NCBI GenBank assembly: GCA_036556965.1
Contig: DATBIO010000234.1
Span: forward strand, 1-14,790
Source: DATBIO01 sp036556965
GTDB taxonomy: Bacteria > Acidobacteriota > Vicinamibacteria > Fen-336
DNA: 14,790 nt
Reading direction: 5' to 3'
Under the pieces are notes generated by a model. The model was not told the origin of the DNA. It did not search any database and saw nothing but the letters and a program-made list of their open reading frames with translations. Shown here one piece after another: positions 6,874 through 13,308 of this stretch; positions within the stretch are counted from its first letter, which is position 1, and each line of letters opens with the position of its first letter. A program made the position numbers and the translations under genes.

Positions 6874-7793
6874 CCGACACGGCGCAGAACGCCGGCCTGG
6901 GCCAGCCCTTCGTCGTCGTCAACCCACGCTCCGGCCGGGGCCGCGGCGCGCGCGTGGTGGAGCCGCTGCTCCGCGCCCTGGAAGCGGCGGGGGCGTCGTC
7001 CCCGGTGGCCCACGCCCTCACCGGGAAGGCGGGCGACGAGGGGCGGCTGGCCGCGGAGGCCCTGGCCCGCGGCTTCCGCAAGGTGGTGGCGGTGGGAGGG
7101 GACGGCACCTGGAGCCACGTGGCCTCCGCCCTGCTCCAGGCGGACACGGACGCCGCCCTCGGCCTCGTCCCCGGCGGGACGGGGTGCGACCTGGCCAAGT
7201 CCCTGGGCATTCCCGGCGACGACCTCGGCGGCTGCGCCCAGATCATCCTGGGCGGTCGCACGCGGCGCATCGACGTGGGGCGTGTCGAGTCCCGGACGTT
7301 CCTGAACGTGGCCGGCTTCGGCTACGACGTCGCGGTGATCGAGGACTCCTGGCGCGTGCGCTGGCTCAGCGGTAGCCTGCTGTATCTCTATTGCGCAATG
7401 CGGCAGCTCTTCCGCTTCCCGGGCTTCCCCGTGGAGCTGGCCCGGAACGGCGAGGAGCCACAGCGCCGGGAGATGCTCATGCTGATCCTGGCCAACGGCC
7501 GCGTCTTCGGAGGCGGCTTCCAGATCGCGCCCCAGGCCGGGGTGGACGACGGGCTCCTGGATTGCGTGGCCTTCGGCAACATGCCCGCCCGCCGGCGCCT
7601 GCCCCTGCTCGTGCGCCTGCTGCGCGGCACCCACGCGGCGGCGCCCGAGGTGCAGGTCACCTCGGGGCGCGCCTTCCGGCTGCGCTTCGCGGAGTCGCCC
7701 GCCTACGAGACGGACGGCGAGTGGAACCGCGCCCAGTCGGCGGAGCTGACGGTGGACCTCTTGCCGGGGGCGCTGCGCGTGCTCGTCCCGTGA
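6870..7793 (+). CDS. diacylglycerol/sphingoid-base kinase-family lipid kinase
   Basis: About 307 residues of the DAGK_cat (YegS/BmrU, sphingosine kinase) family, which phosphorylates a lipid hydroxyl with ATP on the cytoplasmic side of the membrane. Motifs: FVVVNPRSGRGRG (14-26), the nucleotide loop VGGDGTW (G76-T80), GGTGCDLAKSLGIP from residue 102 (usually GGTGNDFAR, so Asn is replaced by Cys106), NVAGFGYD, and FGGGFQIAPQAGVDDGLLD near the C-terminus. The start is uncertain. No ATG, GTG or TTG lies in frame between 6657 and the conserved NPRSG motif. The most sensible start is CTG at 6870, which overlaps the preceding stop as CTGA. The family includes both DAG kinases and long-chain-base/ceramide kinases. 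Position after an SPT-like enzyme favours a long-chain base or ceramide-like lipid, but this is inference. Confidence 0.85.
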   Translation: MTDTAQNAGLGQPFVVVNPRSGRGRGARVVEPLLRALEAAGASSPVAHALTGKAGDEGRLAAEALARGFRKVVAVGGDGTWSHVASALLQADTDAALGLVPGGTGCDLAKSLGIPGDDLGGCAQIILGGRTRRIDVGRVESRTFLNVAGFGYDVAVIEDSWRVRWLSGSLLYLYCAMRQLFRFPGFPVELARNGEEPQRREMLMLILANGRVFGGGFQIAPQAGVDDGLLDCVAFGNMPARRRLPLLVRLLRGTHAAAPEVQVTSGRAFRLRFAESPAYETDGEWNRAQSAELTVDLLPGALRVLVP

Positions 7794-8632
7794 GCGAGAG
7801 CCGCCTGGAGAGCCCGGTCGTGCCCGCCGGGGCGTCCATGCGCCCGGAGGAAGAGCCGCGCCCCCTCTGGCTCGCCGTGCTGGCGGGCGCGCGCAGCGCC
7901 TTCGCGGTGGCCCTCCTGCTCGTGTGGATGGTGGTGGGCGGGGGCATCCAGCGGCTGGTGTTCTGGCCCTCCGTGCGCCTTCTTCCCGGGCGCCGCCAGA
8001 GGCTGGTGGCGCTGTACATGAAGATGATGTCGGGCGGCATCCTCGGCTTTGTCCGGCTGGGCGGGGCGCGCGTGGAGCGCCCGCACCGCCTGCCCACGGA
8101 CGAACCCCTGCTCGTGGTCATGAACCACCAGTCGCTTCTCGACATCCCGACCGTGGTCCTGCTCTCCTCTCCCTTCGTGCCGCGCTTCATCGCGCGCGCA
8201 CGCTACGGGCGCTACATCCCCGCCGTCTCCCTCTGCATCCGCGAGCTGGGCTGTCCGCTCATCGAGCCGTCGGACCGCCGCGGCTCCCTGGAGACCCTGC
8301 GCCGCGCGGCCCGCGAGCAGGTGCACGGCCTGCTGATCTACCCGGAGGGGCACCGTACGCGTGACGGCGGCATCCAGCCCTTCCGCACCGCGGGCCTGGA
8401 GCTCATCCTGCGCGAGCGGCCGGTGCCCGTCTACGCCGTGGTCACGGACGGCTTCTGGGAGTGCCGGCGGCTGGTGGACGTCGTCTTCAAGCTCCACCGG
8501 ATCCAGGGGCGTACCGAGGTTCTCGGTCCATTCCCCCCACCATCCAGGGAGGAGATCCCCGCCTTCCTGGCCGACCTGCGCGAGCGGATGGTGCGGCGCC
8601 TGGAGGAGATGAGGTCCGCCCGCCGTGCCTGA
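7790..8632 (+). CDS. PlsC-type 1-acyl-glycerol-3-phosphate acyltransferase
   Basis: A 280-residue lysophospholipid acyltransferase. The catalytic HX4D is NHQSLLD (H113, D118), and the acyl-acceptor motif is YPEGHR (E186-R189; the usual Thr of EGTR is His). A FIARARYGRYIP stretch and a VPVYAVVTDG motif IV region are also in place. The N-terminus has a hydrophobic helix (about residues 35-60) that would anchor it in the inner membrane. The family moves an acyl chain from acyl-ACP, acyl-CoA or acyl-phosphate to a lysolipid. Here the acceptor may be the product of the neighbouring kinase or ordinary lysophosphatidate. The start is GTG at 7790 in a GTGA overlap with the kinase stop; an alternative ATG at 7838 would still keep the membrane helix. 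It overlaps the next gene by 8 bp. Confidence 0.85.
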   Translation: MSESRLESPVVPAGASMRPEEEPRPLWLAVLAGARSAFAVALLLVWMVVGGGIQRLVFWPSVRLLPGRRQRLVALYMKMMSGGILGFVRLGGARVERPHRLPTDEPLLVVMNHQSLLDIPTVVLLSSPFVPRFIARARYGRYIPAVSLCIRELGCPLIEPSDRRGSLETLRRAAREQVHGLLIYPEGHRTRDGGIQPFRTAGLELILRERPVPVYAVVTDGFWECRRLVDVVFKLHRIQGRTEVLGPFPPPSREEIPAFLADLRERMVRRLEEMRSARRA

Positions 8633-9605
8633 GGCGGCCACCTTGCGCGCGGCGGTGGCGGCGGTTGCGACCGCGGAGGGCGCGCCCGACGTCCGGGGGG
8701 CGGCGGCGGCGGTGGCGGAGGCGGGGGGCGACAGCGTGCGCTTCCTCCTCTTCTTCGGCTCGCGCAAGACGGGGGCGCGGCCCGACGCGGCCAGCGCCTA
8801 CGACTTCTTCGTGGTGGTGGACGGATACCGCGCCTTCTACCGGGCGGCGCGCGCGAAGGGGATCCTGAAGCGGCGCGCGCGGCTGGCCTCCGCCCTCAAC
8901 CTGGTGCTGCCCCCCAACCAGGTCGCGGTGCCCCTGGTGCTCGCGGACGGCACGGCGGCGCGGGCCAAGTGCGCGGTGGTCCGGGCGGACCACTTCGCGC
9001 GCGACACCTCCTGGCGCCGGCGGGACCACTTCAGCCTGGGCCGCCTGTTCCAGCCCGCGGCCGTGGCCTGGTGCGCGGGCCCCCCGGCGCGCGAGGAGGC
9101 GCTGGATGCGCTGGAGCGCTGCGCCGCGCTGACCCTGCGCTGGTCGCGGCCCTGGCTGCCGCGGCGCTTCGGGGTGGAGGAGTACTGCCGCACGCTGCTG
9201 CGCGTCTCCTTTGCCGCCGAGATCCGCCCCGAGCCGGAGGGGCGCGCGGAGGCCCTCTGGCGCGCCCAGGAGGCCGACCTGCGCGCGGTCTACGGCGTTC
9301 TCCTGCGCGAGGCCGCGGCGGCGGGCGCCCTCCGCGAGAGCGGGCCCGCGCTCTACGCGCTGCCGCAGCCGGCCTCCACCGGTGAGCGCCTGCGGCTGTG
9401 GCTCTACTTCCGCTGGTCGCTGGTGCGCGCCACCGCCCGCTGGCTGAAGCACGTGGTGACCTTCGAAGGCTGGCTCGACTTCATCGTGCGCAAGGCGCGC
9501 CGCCACAGCGGCCAGGACATCGTGCTCAGCGAGCGTGAGAAGCGGATGCCCCTGATCTTCCTGTGGCCGCGGCTCATCCAGTACCTGCGCCACAAGGACA
9601 AGTAG
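8625..9605 (+). CDS. Tam41-like CDP-lipid synthase (nucleotidyltransferase fold)
   Basis: A 326-residue protein that I read as a bacterial relative of mitochondrial Tam41, the CTP:phosphatidate cytidylyltransferase with a polymerase-beta-type fold. It has FFGSRKTG (G45-S46) followed by YDFFVVVD (D60, D66), then KCAVVRADHF, then HFSLGRLFQPA (Tam41: LYLAGRLxKPV), and a late FGVEEYCRTLLRVSFAAEIR segment (Tam41: FSEE..Y..I..LSYxGDFR). The usual D-h-D of this fold appears as D-F-F, as in Tam41's DFIF. The C-terminal 70 residues are basic and amphipathic (LWLYFRWSLVRATARW and LIFLWPRLIQYLR), suiting peripheral membrane attachment. GTG start with a GAGG Shine-Dalgarno site. The next gene uses CDP-lipids, which strongly supports the role. 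The fold is fairly sure; the exact lipid substrate is not. Confidence 0.65.
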   Translation: MPEAATLRAAVAAVATAEGAPDVRGAAAAVAEAGGDSVRFLLFFGSRKTGARPDAASAYDFFVVVDGYRAFYRAARAKGILKRRARLASALNLVLPPNQVAVPLVLADGTAARAKCAVVRADHFARDTSWRRRDHFSLGRLFQPAAVAWCAGPPAREEALDALERCAALTLRWSRPWLPRRFGVEEYCRTLLRVSFAAEIRPEPEGRAEALWRAQEADLRAVYGVLLREAAAAGALRESGPALYALPQPASTGERLRLWLYFRWSLVRATARWLKHVVTFEGWLDFIVRKARRHSGQDIVLSEREKRMPLIFLWPRLIQYLRHKDK

Positions 9606-9609
9606 GACC

Positions 9610-10350
9610 TTGTCCCCCTCCCTCGCCGCCCTGCTCACGGTGCTGGCCCTGGCCGTGGTGTCCATGGCCGTCTACGCCCTCGCCGGCCGCCGCCCGGACG
9701 CCGACTCCGCGCGGCGCGGGTCGCGCTTCCTCCTCGGCGCGGGCGACTTCCTGGTCCACTGGCTGATGTGGCTGCTCACCCCGCTGGAGCGGGCGTTCCT
9801 GCGCCTGGGCCTCGGGCCGGACGTCTTCAACTTCGCCGGGCTGTTCTTCGGCCTCCTCAGCGGCCTCCTCATCGCCTCCGGGCGCCTGGAGCTGGGCGGG
9901 TGGGCCATCGCCCTCGGCGGCATGGCCGACGTCTTCGACGGGCGCATCGCGCGCGCGCGGGGTCTCAGCTCGCGCTACGGACAGTTCATCGACGCCACCC
10001 TCGACCGCTTCGTGGAGGTCTTCGCCTTCCTCGGGTTCGTGGTCTTCCTGCGCGCGCATCCCTGGGGGCCCCTGGCCGCGGCCGGCGCCATCACCGGGTC
10101 GCTGCTCGTCAGCTACGCACGGGCGCGGGGGGAGACGGTGGGCGTGCTCTGCAAGGAGGGCCTCATGCAGCGGGCGGAGCGGCTGGTGCTGACCTTCCTG
10201 GCCTGCCTGGTGGACGGCCCGCTCTCGGCCCGCCTGGGGCGGCCCCCGGGCACGGTGGTGCTCTGGACGCTGGCCCTGATCGCGCTCGGCACCTTCGCCA
10301 CCGCCGCCTACCGCACGGCCTGGATCGGCCTGCGCCTGCGCCGGGGCTGA
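9610..10350 (+). CDS. CDP-alcohol phosphatidyltransferase
   Basis: A 246-residue membrane enzyme with the complete CDP-alcohol phosphotransferase signature, D107-x2-D110-G111-x2-A114-R115-x8-G124-x3-D128-x3-D132. The four Asp bind metal and CDP. About six hydrophobic helices surround it, including an N-terminal one (about 5-25). The family moves the lipid-phosphate from a CDP-lipid to an alcohol such as glycerol phosphate, serine, inositol or inositol phosphate, or CDP-choline-type headgroups to lipid alcohols. Which alcohol is used cannot be told from the motif. The start is TTG at 9610, 4 bp after the preceding TAG. AGGA overlaps that stop but lies only 2 bases from the TTG, so a later GTG or ATG (for example ATG 9664) is possible. 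It is the last gene of the operon and converges on the LOG gene with a 12-bp gap. Confidence 0.9.
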   Translation: MSPSLAALLTVLALAVVSMAVYALAGRRPDADSARRGSRFLLGAGDFLVHWLMWLLTPLERAFLRLGLGPDVFNFAGLFFGLLSGLLIASGRLELGGWAIALGGMADVFDGRIARARGLSSRYGQFIDATLDRFVEVFAFLGFVVFLRAHPWGPLAAAGAITGSLLVSYARARGETVGVLCKEGLMQRAERLVLTFLACLVDGPLSARLGRPPGTVVLWTLALIALGTFATAAYRTAWIGLRLRRG

Positions 10351-10362
10351 GCCCGCGGCAGA

Positions 10363-10950
10363 TCAGCGCACGGCGAAGCCGCGCGCGTCCTCGGGCCAGG
10401 CGGGCGCCGAGCGCAGGGCGGGCAGGACGTCGTCGGGGCCCGCCACCGCCCGCCACATGGCGCGGTGGCGCTCGTCCATGAAGCGCTCGGTGATGGCGTC
10501 CTCCAGCAGCCGGAGCAGGGGGTCGTAGAAGCCGCGCACGTTCACGAGCACGATGGGCCCGAAGTAGAGGCCGAGGCGCTTGAGGGTGATGGCCTCCAGC
10601 AGCTCCTCCAGCGTGCCCGAGCCCCCGGGCAGGGCCACCACCCCGTCCGCGCCCTGGAGCATCTGGTGCTTGCGCTCGCGCATGTCCTCGACCACGCGCA
10701 GCTCGCTCAGGCGCGGGTGCGCCCACTCCAGCTCCTGCATGAAGCGGGGGAGGATGCCGATGAGGCGGCCGCCCGCGGCGAGGGCCCCGTCGGCCAGGGC
10801 GCCCATGGCCCCGTTGGCCCCGCCCCCGAAGACCACCGTCACCGAGGCCTCGGCCAGGAGGCGGCCCAGGCGGCGCGCCGCGGCGTAGTACTCGGGGTCC
10901 GCCTCCCGGCTGGAGGCGGCGTAGACGCAGACGCGCGTGAGGGCGGCCAT
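10363..10950 (-). CDS. LOG-family protein (TIGR00730, lysine decarboxylase-like fold)
   Basis: A 195-residue LOG-family Rossmann protein. It has VCVYAASS at the N-terminus, GGGANGAMGALADGAL (42-57), the DMRERK arginine/lysine motif (89-94) and the PGGSGTLEE signature (108-116, PGGxGTxxE). Proven members are cytokinin/nucleoside 5'-monophosphate phosphoribohydrolases that release a base from a nucleotide; older annotations as lysine decarboxylase are wrong for this motif. In bacteria the physiological substrate is often unknown. The ATG at 10950 is one base after the DinB stop (TGA-G-ATG), so translation is coupled. A longer frame runs on upstream, but the added residues overlap the DinB gene and lack conservation. 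Confidence 0.9.
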   Translation of the reverse strand: MAALTRVCVYAASSREADPEYYAAARRLGRLLAEASVTVVFGGGANGAMGALADGALAAGGRLIGILPRFMQELEWAHPRLSELRVVEDMRERKHQMLQGADGVVALPGGSGTLEELLEAITLKRLGLYFGPIVLVNVRGFYDPLLRLLEDAITERFMDERHRAMWRAVAGPDDVLPALRSAPAWPEDARGFAVR

Positions 10951-10951
10951 C

Positions 10952-11473
10952 TCAGCCGCGCACCGCGCGCGCGGTGGCCAGGGCCTGGCCGGCATGGCGC
11001 GCGGCGTGCTCCGCGGCGTGGAAGACGAGGCCGAGCACGGTGCTGGGCGTCCCCGCCCGTCCCACGCGGCGCTCCTCCAGCAGTGACTCCCGCGGCGTGC
11101 GGCGGAGCTGGTCCACGGCGGCGTCGAGCGCGCGGAAGGCCGCCTGCAGGAGGCCGTCGGCGTCGCCGTCGGCCGGGGGCTCCCTCTCCGCGGCCAGGGC
11201 CAGGCGCTGGGCGTCGCTCAGCGCCTCGCCCCGCGCGTAGGTGAGGAGGCGGTCCGTGCTGCCCGCGATGTGGAGGAGGTGGAAGCCCACGGAGGCCGCT
11301 CCGCCCGGCCGCCGCCAGAGCCGCTCCGTGTCCAGCCCGGTCACCGCCCGCGGCAGGTCCTCGCGCGCGTGCACGAACGCGTGCGCGGCGGGCATGAGGA
11401 AGGCGTCGATGCCGGGGAGCGGCCCGCGGAGCCAGGCCTCGGGCATGGGCGGGGACGTCGGGGATGCGTTCAC
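10952..11473 (-). CDS. DinB-family four-helix protein
   Basis: A 173-residue DinB/DUF664-like protein. Histidines lie in the expected helices: H31/H35 in the first, the GFHLLHIAG pair (H65, H68) in the second, and FHAAEHAARHAGQ near the C-terminus. These can form the metal site of the fold. Members act as thiol transferases (mycothiol or bacillithiol type) or have unknown roles; no substrate can be assigned. The GTG at 11473 is chosen over upstream ATGs because GGAGGT (11482-11477) stands just ahead of it. It is the promoter-proximal gene of a two-gene minus-strand unit with LOG. Confidence 0.75.
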   Translation of the reverse strand: MNASPTSPPMPEAWLRGPLPGIDAFLMPAAHAFVHAREDLPRAVTGLDTERLWRRPGGAASVGFHLLHIAGSTDRLLTYARGEALSDAQRLALAAEREPPADGDADGLLQAAFRALDAAVDQLRRTPRESLLEERRVGRAGTPSTVLGLVFHAAEHAARHAGQALATARAVRG

Positions 11474-11476
11474 GTG

Positions 11477-11482
11477 ACCTCC
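11477..11482 (-). promoter_or_regulatory. ribosome-binding site deciding the DinB start
   Basis: A full GGAGGT on the minus strand, 3 bases before GTG 11473. It is one of the strongest Shine-Dalgarno matches in the window and argues against the upstream in-frame ATGs (11524, 11500), which have none. Confidence 0.6.
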
Positions 11483-11519
11483 GCAGGAAGGGGCCACCAT
11501 ACACCGGCCGCGGCGGCTC

Positions 11520-11534
11520 TTCACACAACTTCAC
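11520..11534. promoter_or_regulatory. CpxR/OmpR-type direct repeat (GTGAA-N5-GTGAA)
   Basis: On the plus strand this reads TTCAC-ACAAC-TTCAC; on the minus strand, GTGAA-N5-GTGAA. The two 5-mers are identical and one helical turn apart, as in OmpR/PhoB-family sites (CpxR box GTAAA-N5-GTAAA). A -10 candidate TATCTT (11557-11562) follows with no -35 match at the usual distance. The centre of the repeat would then be near -42 from a start at about 11569, the class II activator position. The CpxP-like gene starts at 11620 and an OmpR-family regulator lies in the same module. The repeat is exact; the binding role is inference. Confidence 0.5.
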
Positions 11535-11582
11535 GCGGCGGACACGGAGGCGAAAACGCCCCTGCCTATCTTTCCACCGTGA

Positions 11583-11605
11583 CCGGCCCCCAGGGGGCGG
11601 GCCGG
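11583..11605 (+). promoter_or_regulatory. leader hairpin before the CpxP-like gene
   Basis: CCGGCCC (11583-11589) pairs with GGGCCGG (11599-11605) around 9 bases. The stem ends 3 bases before GGGAGG, the ribosome-binding site of the ATG at 11620. It could limit ribosome access; there is no T-run for termination. Confidence 0.4.
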
Positions 11606-11619
11606 ACGGGAGGACGGAC

Positions 11620-12141
11620 ATGGAAGGACGGGAAGGGAAGAAGGGCGGCTCCACGCGGCGGGGCATCCTCTACGGTGTCCTCGGCGCCGGCGCGCTGGGG
11701 GCGCTGGTGGCCGCGCGGCCCATCGCCGCTGCCATCCACGACGGCGGTGGCTTCCACCGGATGTGCGGCGGGCGCTTCGGCGCGCACGGCCGCAGCCCGG
11801 AGGCCATGCAGGAGCACGTGCAGGTGGCGGTGAAGTGGGCGCTGCGCGAGGTGGACGCCACCGACGAGCAGCAGAAGAAGGTGGGAGAGATCGCAGCCGG
11901 CGCCCTGGCCGACGTCCTGGCCCTGAAGGACAGGCACCGGGCGAACCGCGAGGCGATGGGGGCGCAGCTCGGCGCCGCCACCGTGGACCGGGACGCCCTC
12001 GAGAGCCTGCGCAAGGCGGAGCTGGCCCTCGCCGACGAGGCCTCGCGGCGCCTGGTGCAGGCGGTGGCCGACGCGGCGGAGGTGCTGACGCCGGAGCAGC
12101 GCACCGCCCTCCTCGAGCAGGCCCACCGCCTCCACCGCTGA
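11620..12141 (+). CDS. CpxP/Spy-like periplasmic sensor/chaperone
   Basis: A 173-residue protein with a basic N-terminus and a hydrophobic helix (about 15-38). A TRRGIL context (Arg13-Arg14) hints at a Tat-type signal or a membrane anchor. The rest is helical and charged. LTPEQR near residue 160 and a related TDEQQKK near 85 match the LTxxQ repeats of the Spy/CpxP family. In enterobacteria such proteins bind misfolded envelope proteins or metals and restrain the sensor kinase CpxA. A RR-HK pair lies two genes downstream, which fits that role. A short His/Cys-containing stretch (FHRMCGG) follows the signal region and may bind metal. The ATG has GGGAGG upstream. A CpxR-like repeat lies about 90 bp ahead of the start. 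Confidence 0.75.
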   Translation: MEGREGKKGGSTRRGILYGVLGAGALGALVAARPIAAAIHDGGGFHRMCGGRFGAHGRSPEAMQEHVQVAVKWALREVDATDEQQKKVGEIAAGALADVLALKDRHRANREAMGAQLGAATVDRDALESLRKAELALADEASRRLVQAVADAAEVLTPEQRTALLEQAHRLHR

Positions 12142-12146
12142 GGCGG
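12126..12146 (+). promoter_or_regulatory. hairpin across the CpxP-like stop codon
   Basis: CCGCCTC (12126-12132) and GAGGCGG (12140-12146) are exact complements with a 7-base loop, spanning the TGA at 12139-12141. Without a T-run it is probably not a complete terminator. It could block 3' exonucleases and set a higher level of the first message than of the genes behind it. Confidence 0.4.
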
Positions 12147-12157
12147 CGAGACGCGCC

Positions 12158-13288
12158 ATGGAGCCGACCGCGGGCGCGACCCTGCCGGAGCGGCGGGCCT
12201 ACACGACGGCGGCGTGGATCTTCTACGCCGTCGTCGTGCTCGAGATCCTCTACATGATCAGCCCCGCCGCCCTGTACTTCTACGCGGGCTACGGCCCGGG
12301 CCTCAACGCCCTGCGCACCCGGCCCGCCACGGCCTGGCTGACGACCTTCTTCCTGCCGCACTTCTCGCGCACCTCCAGCCCGGTCCTGAACGCGCTGCCC
12401 GTGGTGGCCTGGGTGCTCATCCTGGCCGGGCTCCTCGTCTTCGCCGTGGCCTTCGTGCAGGTCTACGCGGCCAAGCTGCGCGGCCGCGGTCCGGTCACGG
12501 GGGGCCTCTACGCCTTCGTCCGCCATCCCCAGTACGCGGCACTGGCCGGCTTAGGCCTGGGCACCGCGCTCATCTGGCCACGCTTCATCGTGCTGCTGGC
12601 CTACACGACGATGCTGTTCCTCTACGGGATGCTGGCGGCCGCGGAGGAGGAGCGCTGCCGCGCGCGCTTCGGCGCGCCGTACGCCGAGTACCTCGGGCGC
12701 ACGGGCCGGTTCCTCCCGCGGGGGATCGAGGCGCGCTGGCCGCGCCTGCTCCCTTCTCGGCCCGCGGCCCGCCGGGTGGCCCTGGCCCTGGGCTACGTCG
12801 GCGCCCTGGTGGGAGTGGTCCTGGCCGGCCGCGCGCTCCAGGCCTACGCCCTGTCCACGGTGGCGGCACGGTTCGCGGACGAGGTGGCCGTGCTCTCGCC
12901 CGCCCCCTTGTCCGCGGACGAGCTGGGCGCGGCCTACCGCCTCGCGCGCGCCGCGGACGGCGCGGGAGGCCGCCGCATCGTGTACGTGGTCCCCGAGGAG
13001 TGGCACCTCCCGGACCTGCCGCTGGAAGCCTGGTGGACGGACCCGGCGCGCGCGGGCCGGGGCGGCCATCGGACGCCGTCGCGCTTCGACCGCACGCGGT
13101 ACAAGGTCCTCTTCGCGCGACCCCGGCTGCACGACCCCGAGGCGCGGGGCCGGGACCTCGTGCGGTCCGCGCACGGCCTGGATCCGGTGGTGGTGGCGCA
13201 CGTGGACCTGGCCGCCGGACGCCTGCTGGGGACCGAGGCCCCGCCCGCCCACGTGGTCTGGGGCGACATCCCCACCCCCCTGTTCTGA
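12158..13288 (+). CDS. ICMT/PEMT-like membrane methyltransferase with extra C-terminal domain
   Basis: A 376-residue protein. The N-terminal half has four to five membrane helices and the isoprenylcysteine carboxyl methyltransferase/PEMT signature: GLYAFVRHPQYAALAGLGLG, then EEERCRARFGAPYAEYLGRTGRFLPR, where RHPxY and the EE pair bind SAM. A further helix (about 206-228) is followed by a soluble domain of about 150 residues (229-376). This domain contains repeated acidic-aromatic stretches such as VVPEEWHLPDLPLEAWW and a VVVAHVDLAAGRLLG strand; I do not recognise it. In proven relatives the membrane part methylates isoprenyl-cysteine or lipid amines. The substrate here is unknown. ATG start, 16 bp after the CpxP-like stop, so it lies in the same transcript and links methylation to the envelope-stress module. 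Confidence 0.75.
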   Translation: MEPTAGATLPERRAYTTAAWIFYAVVVLEILYMISPAALYFYAGYGPGLNALRTRPATAWLTTFFLPHFSRTSSPVLNALPVVAWVLILAGLLVFAVAFVQVYAAKLRGRGPVTGGLYAFVRHPQYAALAGLGLGTALIWPRFIVLLAYTTMLFLYGMLAAAEEERCRARFGAPYAEYLGRTGRFLPRGIEARWPRLLPSRPAARRVALALGYVGALVGVVLAGRALQAYALSTVAARFADEVAVLSPAPLSADELGAAYRLARAADGAGGRRIVYVVPEEWHLPDLPLEAWWTDPARAGRGGHRTPSRFDRTRYKVLFARPRLHDPEARGRDLVRSAHGLDPVVVAHVDLAAGRLLGTEAPPAHVVWGDIPTPLF

Positions 13289-13289
13289 G

Positions 13290-13308
13290 GCCGGGCTACC
13301 ATCCCGGC
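13290..13308 (+). promoter_or_regulatory. hairpin abutting the response-regulator GTG
   Basis: GCCGGG (13290-13295) pairs with CCCGGC (13303-13308) around CTACCAT, ending exactly one base before the GTG at 13309. No Shine-Dalgarno site lies between the stem and the GTG. Translation of the regulator is therefore probably coupled or structurally controlled. Confidence 0.35.

Noticed and set aside
8487..9665. Minus-strand open frame of 392 codons opposite the Tam41-like gene
   Set aside because: Low-complexity Arg/Ala/Gly product antisense to a coupled plus-strand gene; no motif seen.
10351..10362. Bidirectional terminator between the converging operon ends
   Set aside because: Only 12 bp separate the stop codons and no hairpin with a T-tract is seen; any terminator must lie within coding sequence.
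10363..10950. Lysine decarboxylase annotation for the LOG protein
   Set aside because: The PGGxGTxxE motif marks LOG phosphoribohydrolases; no PLP-binding lysine motif is present.
11469..11473. A third TTCAC near the DinB start as part of the CpxR-like site
   Set aside because: It is 51 bp from the paired repeat, single, and overlaps the DinB start codon; probably chance.
12126..12146. Rho-independent terminator after the CpxP-like gene
   Set aside because: The stem is real but has no T-run, and the downstream gene begins 16 bp after the stop codon.
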